DNA of 64,000 bases from Liolophura sinensis (Eukaryota; Mollusca; Polyplacophora; Chitonida; Chitonidae), in the NCBI RefSeq assembly GCF_032854445.1, contig NC_088306.1:19065764-19129763 (forward strand), given 5' to 3'. Within the stretch, counting starts at the first letter, position 1. The number at the start of each line of letters is the position of its first letter. Positions 11,701-24,300 of the stretch are shown piece after piece. The notes under the pieces are model-generated. The model searched no databases and was not told where the DNA came from. It saw nothing but the letters and a program-made list of their open reading frames with translations. The translations under genes and the position numbers were made by a program.

Positions 11701-12789
11701 GATTCAACGGAAAATCGTACAGGTCAAGTTGGGCATGGTGATTTAAAAAAAAAAAAAAAAAAAAAATCCATGTGTTTTTGGTCATGGGATATTGTGTAAC
11801 TCAAAGCACAGTATGTCGATTGAGTGATTATTTTACAGATCACCATATCTGATTTTTCTGTTGCAGTAGCATGACAGGAATAAACTCCAGGGTTCAACTG
11901 GGATATTTGGCCTAGAACAAAACTATGTGTAGCTACTAAGTTACCTCCCCTTGTTTGAGCTTATCAGCAGATTACTTATTCTCTTCACCCTCCCCCCAAA
12001 TTTATCGCCTGTAAGGATCGTTCGTAGAGTATTAGTACTGTACCTGCTGGAAGCTTCACTCATGATCTAGTAAATCATTTAAATTACAAATGGCAATTCT
12101 TCCTTGCACATAATATCTCTGTACTGTAACTCCCAGGAAAATCAAAGCTTCAGTTTGGTTCAATGGAATATTTTGAATATTAATAGCAAAATAAAATGCT
12201 GACTTGTTGAGTCACAACGAAGCTTTCATTTTTTTCAGGGTTAAACTACTTGTGTATGATGTGAAATTTATCAAGTCAATCCACCTCAGAACAAAGGGAG
12301 GTAACTGCTCAGTGTATTTGGTCAATATAACTTATAAATGTGTGTAGCCATTTAGCTGTACAAGGGAAAAACTCTCTATTTCTTTAAAACATGCGTTCTT
12401 ACACACACACACACACACTACACAATTATTCAAATAACACCACATCTACTCCACAGTAATAATCACTATATACAAGTTATTGGCCTCAGAAACATGAAAG
12501 CGGCCCTTCGTCCCGCTTGTGAAGAACTGGTTTACTTATCGTGCCTTTTTCTAAACACTTTATAACTCTGATCAGTCACAATACCTATCACAACACAAAG
12601 AGTTTCCCTCAAAATAAATACAGCTGATAAATTACCTTCAAATTTGTCTGTCCTAAGATTAAAAACTGCAAATGGCTCACACATGTAACTGTTTGAGCCT
12701 TAGGGCTGTTGCATTCAGTTTTGATCACTCTGCTTCAGATTGTTTGTATCAACATTTGATCAAACAGGTTTAAGATTGATCAAAAAAGA
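8715..12789. other. Long non-coding stretch downstream of the gene
   Basis: About 4 kb with many A/T homopolymer tracts, an (AC)n run at 12401-12418 and no SINE, MITE or gene that I recognise. Short open frames such as 9474-9710 and 10696-11028 look random. Confidence 0.5.
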
Positions 12790-12795
12790 TTTATT
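12790..12795 (-). terminator. Possible polyadenylation signal of the RING-SH2-pseudokinase gene
   Basis: The minus strand reads AATAAA here, about 860 bases beyond the stop codon. I saw no canonical hexamer closer to the stop. No transcript evidence; the hexamer is common in AT-rich DNA. Confidence 0.3.
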
Positions 12796-13655
12796 GTTTT
12801 GAGACCAAATTTCTACAGGGCAGCACAATCACATACACTGAATCACACACACACAAATAGAAAAACAAGCCACAATCTTCTGACAGGGTTGGCCATATAT
12901 ATAATATACAGTAAATATATATATATATATATATACACAAGACACACTTTTACGTAACAGGTTCTTGATCTTCTTTAAAAAAAAAAAATAAAAAGAAATT
13001 CAGAGAAACACTCAAGTGCAGACTACATTTCAGGTAGTACTTGTAGCAAAATCGGTCGAGCACTATTAAACATGAAATCTCCCCCCACAAAGAAAAAAAA
13101 AAATATTACAACTGCAAAAAAAAGGAAAAAAAACAAACAAAAAAACAAATTTGTACAAAAAGCATCACAGTGAAGGATTGGTGGTTATATGGTATGGTCC
13201 AGATCATTCAACTTTAACCAGTCCCCACCAAAGTTTGCAAAGCTTACGAACCAATGTCTGTGCGTACTACGAAGGCAATAGTCCGACTGGTCCCTTCTTT
13301 GCCAGGGGAGATAACCAGTAAATGTCCGCGTTACAGTTCCTGCACTGCCTCAGTAATCCTTGTCCAATGAACAAAATAGCAACAGTTCAATAGGGGACAA
13401 CCCCCTCTATGAATAAATAGGGACCTGTTGCACCACACTGGAGTGCACACTGTAAGGCTTCTTGCACAGACTTCACTTTACACAGATGACGTCTTTTGAA
13501 CTCCCACAAGTTCTAACAATGACTGCATTTATAAAATTTAGACATCAGGATTGTCCCTGGTCACCAGTCCCCCATAGTGCCATCTATGGGGATGGAAATA
13601 CATCCCCACCGAAACAACACAGCCAAATTAATCAGAGTTTTCTCCCATTGGCCTC
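12796..13655 (-). other. Possible 3' untranslated region
   Basis: Lies between the stop codon and the candidate AATAAA. Contains a (TA)n run (about 12915-12935) and A-rich patches. Assignment depends on the unproven polyadenylation site. Confidence 0.35.
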
Positions 13656-13831
13656 TCATGATGAGTGGGCATCCTGTAGGAAAGTGTGTAAAAAGTCAAA
13701 TGACGGCCGTGAAGGCGCGGTGATGTTCCAGCAGGTCAGAATGACCTCGTATACCGCAGGGGGACATAACTCTGGCCTCGGCATCCTGTAGCCAGCCTGG
13801 ATTTTCTCAAATGCCTGTTTACTTGGAAGGC
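13656..13831 (-). CDS. Exon 8: end of kinase C-lobe, stop
   Basis: Encodes residues 476-532 and the TGA stop at 13658-13656. [19 protein letters not shown] and [11 protein letters not shown] match the Src C-lobe, and [14 protein letters not shown] matches the conserved R-P-T-F helix. The protein stops seven residues after the last conserved helix (LQDAHSS), so the Src C-terminal tail with the inhibitory tyrosine is absent. Acceptor CTTTTGCAG. No in-frame stop or frameshift is seen. Confidence 0.92.
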
Positions 13832-16800
13832 CTGCAAAAGAATTATGCCAATCATCAAATCAATAACAAAACTGAAAGTTGATAACCTGTAAATACACCA
13901 CTATTATTAGAAATTCTATATATGAATGTTTGGAAAGAATCTGTGGCATCACTGTCAGCTTGCCCTGAAAGTCCAGCAAACCACAATTTAATATTTCTAT
14001 TTTATTATTAATAATAATAATAAATATATCATGAAAACCATATGTGGCATCAGCATGGAATGCCCTTTCGGATGATGCATAATTCATCAAAAGGTGGTCT
14101 GTTGTTTTGACTAGAGGTATTGTTCTTGAATTGTTCATAGTTTTTCAGTTCTGTCATGGAAACCTACATGGAAACTATCAGTACAATTTCCTCAGATAAG
14201 TGACAGGTTATGCACAGTGAACTACTTTGAAGTTAAGATTGAAGTCTGACATATGTCCATGACCAGTTAAGGTCTTTGAGCCTGGTTTAGAGACGTCTTT
14301 GAGACACACATATTTAACAAACTGTACCTTCATAAGGTTCCTTGCCATAGCTCAGTATTTCTATCATGACTACTGCAAATGACCAGACATCGCTCTTGGT
14401 GCTGTATTTGTTGTAGAGTAACACTTCTGGTGCCATCCACTTAATTGCCATCTTTAGGCCTGAAAGATATTAAAGGGGAAATAACTCCATAATTAAGGTA
14501 GCATTTATGTTTAGCTTATTGACAGTTGTGTCCCTTTACATAGCTGCCTCACATGTCCGAACCCTTTAATGTATTAGATCACTGTGCTGAGTAAAATTTA
14601 TATGATTGAATTTTAACAATAGAATATTCCGCTTATACAAAAGCTGTCTGTTTTAAGAGAGGAGGAAAGCTTGTAGAGCCCTTTAGGAAAGGTATGGCTG
14701 ACCCAGCGAGCCATAAAACTGAACGCACATCCCACAACTTTTGAAAGTATGCACACATACGATCACCTAGTTTCACTACAGTTGTAGTTAAGGCGATATC
14801 TACTAAAACCCACTGTGTTTTGGTCCATGCTTTCTACCAACAATGCAAAGTCAATAATCATCACCACATACCCAAGATCAATCCTTTTGTATGTGTGTGT
14901 GTGTGTGTGTGTGTGTGAGTGTGTGTATAGATATGTATCAATGATTCTTCCCAACCTAATTCGTTCAAGATAAGCTCTCACTGCAAGCTTTGTAACATCA
15001 GAAGAAATCCACCTCTATTCACCATCACATAAATATGTTGCCAAGACAACATATTTTCAGAAAAGAGTGGTGAACTTGCAAACAGGGAGAATAAAAAAAA
15101 AAAACCCTACCGTGCAGCTTTTGTACAGACAGCTACGCTAACGTTTCATGTATCGATTACATTTCCAGATATATGAAGTCACCACAAAGTTGCACCTGTA
15201 GTCTTGACATATGCTGCACGATGATAAATTTGAATCCTTCAATCTTGCATCTGATTGGTCACTGCCAGATGTTACTACTACTATTTTGGGGGGGGGGGAT
15301 TTCCTTTGTTCTACACTATGTTTTTATAAACAGGAAGCTAATGAATCAGACCTGTACAACACGTTCAAAGGCTTCAAATCTTACAACCAAACTATGTGGA
15401 AAATCTGATAAAAGACTGCCACAAAAACAGCACAAGCCTAGCCATACTTCAAGCACCCAAAATTAGATTAGTTCTGATCAAAAATGACAGGCTGGCTCTA
15501 CGACCCAAGACATTCCTACCACCAATCTGGTCCGCATTTCCACAAAGTGCATGTAATGCTATGTTTTCGTAACACTTACAGTACTGGTTGCCATGGAAGA
15601 TACGTGCACGCGTTTACTTTATGAAACAAAGCCCTGGTCAACACTGACCCACCCCACGTGACCCTCACAGTTAATGTTTCTAAGTGCTGTCTCCTGTGTA
15701 CAATACCAGTTAAACAGACTGTTACACTTCACCACATGGAAATGGTAAATACCATACTTGTTCTAACTGTCCAAACACAAACAAGCTGCAAACTTTAAAT
15801 TCTTATCTGAATATTTTGGTTAAATGTTACCCTCTCTGCATTAAGATTGGGCTCTTCATTATTTCCTGTAAACATCTTGAAATTTCAGCTTTTACTAGGC
15901 CAATTTTGCTTTCAAAACGACTTTTCAAGACACAGTATGTCAAATGTTTACATCCTGGTTGGCCTAGCCTGCCTTTGCTGGGAGTTACATTACACTCCGC
16001 AGGGGAAAAACTGTAGCAGCAATGTGTAAATCAGAGCAAAGATCTAAGGAAATGAAGTCCAGGTGGCAGTAATTAACTGTCCATATCTGAACCCAGCCAC
16101 GGGAACCAGGAGGGATTAATACAACTTGTGCCAATATACAACAAGGCCATGGAGAAAATACTGTTGGCTTACTGTCAAAAATATCTAAAGCATAAATTGG
16201 GTCAATCCTTAAGTAGTCAGCATTTTTCGGTATAATTTCTTTTACTTTTTTATGCACCCTAAATAAAATATTAAAATATCATCGCCGAGTGTTATGGGAA
16301 AATGTACACATTCAATTTGAAAAAAAAAATACCAAAATAAAACAAACTTGTGCCAATATACAACAAGGTCAGGGAGAAAACACTGTTTGCTTAGTCTAAA
16401 AAATCTCTATGGCACAAACTGGGTCAAAACTAATGTAGACATACATACATATCCTTTTTTTTTTGGTAAATTTTCTTTCACTTTTTCACATAACCATAAA
16501 AAAAAATACTAAAATATTATAGCCGAGTGTGCCACTACAGAAATTACTGGAAAATGCACGCATCCAATTAATATTTATTTTAATTTTAGCATATTTCTTT
16601 ATCAAATCTTCTGTATAAAGCTTTGTAGCATAATGGAAAGATAATTTCTTGTTTTTGATTTTTGTAAAATCTAAACGATACTGAAAGAGCATTATAACTT
16701 TACCATATTGCTAAGAATTACTTCCAAACTCATTTCCACCCACGGAAAGGCTAATATATCAGCATAATAACAGCTCAATATTTTTTTCCCCTTGTCTTCA

Positions 16801-18271
16801 CCCTGCAAAACCTCACCTTTTCTAAAATTAAAATCTGGATCGTCGACAACTTTGGTCATACCAAACCCAGATATTCTGACATTGTTGTTCTCTCCCACCA
16901 AAATGTTCCTGGCCCCCAAATTTCTGTGGACAAATCCTTCTCTCTCCATATAAGCCATGCCATCAGCAATCTGAAAGTGAAAGAGCAATTATTCATCTGC
17001 ATAAAACAACGAAAGAATTTATTGGGTGATGGACATCTCACTTTGTTCAATGAAATATCTACGTGAAAAATTTGAAAAGATGAAACTGTGGTGAATTCAA
17101 CAAAATCGTAAGTGAATTTTCACTTGATTCAAAGCTACAGTTCAAACCTATATAGTGACCTACCTGACCATTGGTAAAGGGTCCATTTTCACAACACTTT
17201 GTAAACCAGTTTTTCTTAACTTTTCTCTTAAATCAGAACAGTACCTCTTTATACAAAGAAAAACTGACTTGTAAAGATTTGTGATAAGTGGCTCCAGTTC
17301 TCAAAACCATCCCCAACGTCAGACAAAAGCCCTGCACACTTGTAATTTGTTCTTGTATATCAGTATATTGTAGCACTCCGGATACATCATCACTTCTTCA
17401 AGGAACCATTCGTTTGGTCGTACGTGGGAAGGTCTGTCAGCATCCTGCGGATGGTCGTGGGTTTCCCCCGGCTTCTTCCCGGTTTCCACCCACCATAAAA
17501 TGATAATGCTGGCCGCCGTTGTATAAGTGAAATATTCTTGAGTACGACGTAAAAACACCTATCAAATCAATCTATCAAATCAGAGAACCATTCAATTTGT
17601 CAGGATAGAAAGTGACAAAGCAATGAGGATGTGCCATTAACGCATAAAAAAAAAAAAGTTATTATGAAACAGTCTGTTTAAGATGAGGCCACTTGTTGAG
17701 AGGTCAGTCAGTGGATTTCACTCCACCCTGAGCTCCTGTACCAGTCAGACCACAAACCACTGTCTGCTTCACTAATACAGGAAGCCATGGTAATAAGTGC
17801 TTCCTCTACTGATCTTAACACATGCACACAGAGAGCGAGGACTAGTCGAGTACAGACCAGCCTGAGTTAGATCAGCTGTCTGAGAGGTTCCATGTGTCTC
17901 ATGGCAGACCAGAGCTTCCACACTCACACATATGCTCTCCTTTAGCAGCATGAACCAATGGTACCCAGGCAAAACACTATCATGTATTACTGTTATTTGT
18001 TTGGACGCAGAAATGTGAGCTACTACACTTGGGTCAGATGACTAACAATGATTTGAGAGATATTGGAATAATATAACACGTCAGAATGGTGTCACCTATA
18101 GAGTTTTCGACAATTAAAATCTGAAACTTTATTATCTAATAATTTAAAAATGAAAAGATGCCTGGAATGACAATTATTCAAAAACAATGACAAAGACATA
18201 TGCTGTACTTGGGTGGAAATCTACATGTGTGTGGAAAAAAACTGGCTTACCTGACATTATTGTGCGAAGTG

Positions 18272-18310
<39 letters not shown>

Positions 18311-21300
18311 ATCATGTTATTTTACATCGAGTGTAAATAGATACTCGATCAGCTGTGGGTGTTACACATTCATGTAGAAGATAATCCACAGAGGAGATAT
18401 TGGATGTTTTCCAGGAAAGATGGATACAAACAACGATAAGCTTCCCAGAGCAATAAATAAACAACACAATCATATTTTGTCCAGTCTCTCATGCTATTCT
18501 CACGCCATTCTAAAGGTGGTTGTGACTGATTACAATTGTTATTTCTTGTTCCAGAACTCTCATGTTTTGTCCATGAGCAGAAAATAAAGTCATATCATGT
18601 TTGAGTAACTTATGTTTTGGATAAGCATGCAGTGAACACCTGCAGAAACCTCATCATCTTTAGACACAAGCTTGAGGGTGGGGTTATAAACAGATTAAGC
18701 GACAGTAAAAAATGATGAACTGGGGTCACAAGTTATCACACATGCTCATTTCAAAAATGCACCCCAAGTTCAAGAACATGAAAAACACCTCAACTACAAC
18801 AGTAACAACAACATGGTCATCTTCCCATACAGCTGTTTGTCAAAGTTAAAAAAACACTTGAAACATGTTTCTTACATCTAACATATTATTCTCTTAACTA
18901 TATAGATGCAAAACTCTGTCAAAAGACACCTGGTTTTCTAATGCAAATGAAAAGGGATGTAATCTGTGTTAGCCAATGAACGTTTCGAACAATCAAAATA
19001 CCGTGGGAAACAAGTACGAATTTTCACCAGTCGAAGCGGAGGTTATTATTGAAATGGAGGTCTTATATTCACATAACTTCTACAGGTTGGCTGTCGACTA
19101 CTTGGTCTCATGATTCCAACAAAATATAATCTACTTCAGCAGTACCTGATGCCTCCAATCGCACTCAAGTGACCTCTAGTTCCATACTTCAATCTAATCT
19201 CCACTAACAAATGTGGTAAAACCAGGTCCTGCTTCGTAGAGTCACACTAACTTTACAACAACAACATGATTTGCCTCACAATGGTATGACCGATTCCACT
19301 GGATTATGTTCACTGTCGATCTGCATCAGATTTGTGAGCTGATTTAGCAGCGGTAGTAGATGGAAGGCTACAGGCCTCTGCATATGGAGAGTAATAACAT
19401 ACCTGTGTGGTAATCCAGAGTAATTCAGACAATCCCAGGTCTTTGCCTGCCCCCTCCCTCAGGTACTGGGACAAGCGCCCCCTGGGCATGTACTCCAGAA
19501 CCAGGTAAACAGGCTCCTGCTCTGTGCAAACAGCTAACAGTCTGACAATGTTGTTGTGTTGAAGAGTTTTAAGGATTTGCGCCTCATCTAAAAATGCAGC
19601 CGTTGATACAGAGCCAGGCCGCTGCATCTTAATGGCTACATCTTTGCTGTCATTCCACTTCCCTGAAAGATGGATGGCCACAACATCGTAATAAAAGATG
19701 TATCTCTTCTTTTTTTATTTATTTAATTAGATTTTTTTAAGTGCTGTTAAATTAAATGGTAGTGAAAACTTGGGAAAGAGAGTAAAACCATTGTCAATAA
19801 ACAGGTACCAGACAAAATATTCCTGACACGAAGCCATATCTGCACCAATGGAAGTTTGATCTACACAAATAAATGGCAATGCCTGAAGGCTGGCTTACGC
19901 AGATATTATCATTGTACCAAAAAAAAAAAAAAAAAAAATGAGCAAGTGATATTTGTCTGTCTACCTGACAAAGATAAATGAAAAGGCTGTAAGCACAGGG
20001 GCAGTTAATATCAGAAACTTTGCATTTTTCGTACATTTTTCTTCATAAATATACACTGTCTGTATCAAGAGACGTCATTAACATGTAAAACAGAATATAT
20101 TAAATACGACATTTTGTGAAAATGGTTCATTACATGTAGATTCACAAGTGTAAGACAATTTTTTTCTTACTCACCTAACCAGACATCTGCAAACTGACCA
20201 CTGCCCAGTTTCATGACGAAGCGGATTCGTTCTCTCGGAGACTCCCATTGGTCAGTTTTGCCTCGGTCCATTGCCCACAGGAGCGACCGTGGCTTGGGAC
20301 ATATTTGAGTTAGCTTACAGCAAAGGCCGTCGGCTAGTTCTGAAAACAACAACAACAGCCTGACACATCAGTTTTCTGAGAGCTGTAAAAAAATAGATAG
20401 ATACCACACATTTTGATCCGGAGTCTTGCTTGAAACTCAGTATGCTGCTGGTCTCAAGTGAATTTAATGTTAAACCAATTTTTATCTATTTGACATGTCC
20501 TAAAAATTTGACCATTGTCTTTAGCTTGATTAAAAGATATCAGCTCTGGACCACCACCATACCAACTTTGGGCCACCACCAGACCAACTTTGGGCCACCA
20601 CTAGACCAACTTTGGACCACCACCAGACCAACTTTGGACCACCACCAGACCAACTTTGGGCCACCATTGTACCAACTCTGGGCTACAAATGGATCATATT
20701 TAGGGTGACTCTGGACAAAACATACACACGTTTTTTTGTATAAATTTTTTTCATTTCACCATTTACCTGAGTAATGTATGACAAGGTCAGCCAGCGTTGC
20801 AAAAGGTCGCCGCGTTGTGATGTAGTAATACTCTTTGAGTTCGGCATCGTTATCATCGCCGTTGTTTGAATCCAAGTCGTCATTGTTACTTGACTTTTTC
20901 ATGTGGATTTTATAATGCTTGACGAGAAATCCTCGCAGTTCATCGCAGTCACGTACAGACAGTGTGTAAGTATCTGCAATAAAAAAAAAAAATAAAAAAA
21001 AAAAAAAAAAAAAAAGGCTAACAGATAAACAACATTTTTAACTTTTTCTGGGACATGTATGTGTCAACAGACATACTCTGTTTAACCAGGAGGGTGTTTG
21101 AAGGAATTTAAAGTAGACAGATTGAGAAAACAACAGAAGAAATGCAAATGAGAAAAATGAGAAACCTATTTAAAGGTTCCCTAATACTTCACAGAATAAT
21201 CAAGCACTGAACTTTTTCTCTTTTTCAAAAAGACCAATTTTATGCAATATTAATGACAGTCTTTGAAATAACAAAAAAAAGCCTCTGAGGAACTGGTCAT

Positions 21301-24300
21301 TAATCATATATATCAAGATGCTCCTTTCTATATGTTGTGTAGATATACTGATACCACAGTGGGACACACCCAGACTTTCTAGTGACAAAGTTGATAATAG
21401 AGCAAATGCCGTACCTGGAGTTGCCTCCCCCTGTCGTATCAAAAATGTGCCTTTGGGGAAATCGGGCTGCAGGAGCCATTCTTCAGAAGCATTCCGACTG
21501 ACTTTACCAAAATACCACCTACAGAAAAACAAAAAATAACACCATTAACAAAACTAATGTACAAACTCATTACAAACACTGCAAGAGTAAGACTGAATGT
21601 ACCCCCCACAATCAGAATGTTGAAGAGATTGTAGTGGCAATTTGAAAGTTTCAACAAATATGAACAAAATCATAAACCGACGTATTTAAAGCGGTCAGTC
21701 TAAATCTTCAACCTTCTCAATCCCTAAAGCACTTTTTTTTCGGTGGAAGTTATTATGAAAATGAAGTTAAAAATTATTTATTTGTATGATTTCAAGATGG
21801 AAGCTTCATGAAAGTGTGCTATTATTTCTCTAAACCTCATAGTTCTCTCAGAATGTTTCAAAATATTGGTTGCAGACGTGGTTGAAAAGGTTGAAGAATT
21901 AGGGTAAGTACAATGTATTCACTTTTTTCAATAGTGAGTGTTTACTGAGAATTGCTTTAGCAATTACCTACATGCAGTGTACATGGCAGAACAGGGAAAC
22001 TGCAACGCACACAGTACAATCTGGTTGTTGTATTTGTCTGGTGCATGTGTAAATAGAATGCTAGTGCCGGGATCACGAAGCAACTGTCGACTGGAGTTCA
22101 AATTTCAATAATTAAATTTGGTATGTTCCTTTCCATTATTTTATTTGAAATTTGTTGTATAATACCTTAAACAGAATTTACAATGCCGAGCAATATGTTG
22201 AGCTTGATACATAAGAATTAAGAACTTCAAAGTGATTTGAAAATCTGACTTCAGTCTAAGATCGTTTCATGATCCTGGGGCCAATAAAAGCTTTCTGTAC
22301 AATATGCTATGTGCACCCTGATAATTAAGGTGTCAGGTCTGACAAAATTTGATGTCGCAGTTAAACGACAGAGGTAACTTCAGGTAAAGCAGCGATGTGC
22401 AACACAGTGTGTGGCTGTGAAATCAGGCTAACTAGTGTGGATATCCTGTCTGCCACAGGATGCCACTTATGAGGTCATTAGGTTAGGAAAAAAAGAGAGA
22501 AAAAAACCCGATCAGCCACAGGTGTCAGCACACTTATATATGTACAGTAATACTGTCATGTCGTTTATGTTATCTGCTCTATTGTAGATTTACACCCACA
22601 CACACTAACTAGTAAGTTCAAACCACATCATTAGATGTATTACAAATTTATCAATCACCTCAGTGATGAATATCTTGAATCAAACTAAGAGAACTATGGG
22701 GTGTAAGGAAATAATTAGCAGTTTTAAGAAGCTTGCATCTGAAGTGACACAAACAAATCATTCTGAGTGTCATGTTCAAAATAATTGTATGTATAAATTA
22801 CACTGAAAAAAGTGCTTTAAAGGTTGAAAAGCTTGAGGATTAAAACTGTATACATCTAGGTACGCACTTTCCTAAAGTGTTGTTAAATTGAGTTCGTTAA
22901 TTTTTGAAGATATTTTTTGTTTTAAACAACACATGTATCTTGCAATTTAAATTTACCTATTAAGAGTTGAAATAATTAGGAACTGGTGTCCTTTATTGAT
23001 GATGTGGCTTTATTTAAGCGGTTTAATCTTTTATTTCGTACATTAAGGTTCTAATGCCTTAGGGAATTCATCTTCTTTTTTTCAGCTGACTTTCTAAATT
23101 TTGAGTTGTTAAAACACATCATCAAATTGCTAAACATTTTACTTCCTAGGGTTTTATATAGCACGATCTCAAAGAATTTGCCTGAATTAGCTGCCGGAGA
23201 GAAATGGGTTTTATTACACACAAAAAATTATGTTGTCAAATTCCACTGAGTGGCTTGAACAAGCCTGTAACTCCGTGCAGAGCAGTGTATTTGGCTGATA
23301 ATCCTCTAGGGTATTTATGGTAACTCTGGCAAAGGTGTTGAACTGAGCACAAGGGGCTCCCCTACTCAGGAGCCTCATCAATGACCGGATATGACAGGTA
23401 TCAAAGGCCGGCTCAGCTCATTCTGTTTAACCCCACTTCCTGTAACTCTCGGGGCAGCCCAATAGAGATACGGGTACACATTCAGTCAACTTGAAATGAT
23501 AAATATCTCTCCCAGGCACATACCACCCCTTCCCCCACCCCCCATTCACCTGAATCCCAAGTACTTATATACTGTACCTACTCTGCAGGTGAAAGACACG
23601 GAAACCGTTAGTGCTGCTACAATAGAGCTGGGCTGAGCGCACCCATGAGAACAGTGGTGGCTCACCTGAATGAGAGTCTGAACGACAGGTGCAAGAGAAA
23701 AGGGCTCAGCCCTAGGATTGTACTTCTGTTAGTGACTGTGGGTACTATGAAAGGTATTGCACAGGTACCTCAACACCACAAGTGCAAATCAGGGAAAACT
23801 TTTCAATTTACAAGAGTAATATCTTCTGATACATACTGGCAGTACCAGCACCGAATATGCTGATTTAAGATGATGTAGGTTTCTAAAATTACAATTTTGA
23901 CCTACATTTACCCCAGCACTTACACCCATCAAGGTACACGTACAATTCAAGTTCAAATTTTATAATTGTGAGATTATAAACACTCTATATACCTATCTTT
24001 AAAACTGACCATAATACTGAAATCTGTAATTTTTTAAAATTACAGTACTCAAATGAAACATTAAATTTTGACGCCTGGTATAAATACTAAATACATTTTA
24101 TACACTAAAAACAGAAAATCACAATGATTTGCTGATTGATTAACTGACCCTACTGGTGCCTTTCACAATCCCATGTATGTGAAAAGAGACCATCACATAA
24201 TGCTGTAAGGCCTAACTTGTATGTATGCTCATTACTTTGAGGGTAATAAACTCCTACCCCCCCCCACCCCCCCCACCCACCGCCACCGGCCCCCATCCTT

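Larger units (their letters stand above)
14460..16816 (-). other. Intron 6, 2357 bp
   Basis: Contains a (TG)n run (about 14892-14926) and a diverged tandem duplication of about 200 bp (16122-16317 and 16345-16569). No further exon recognised; the phase from exon 6 to exon 7 joins exactly (G|GC, glycine). Confidence 0.75.
16971..19402 (-). other. Intron 5, 2432 bp
   Basis: Separates the N-lobe exon from the catalytic-loop exon. It holds a SINE fragment (17419-17580) and a (TA)n run (18276-18307). The remainder shows no exon I can support. Confidence 0.75.
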
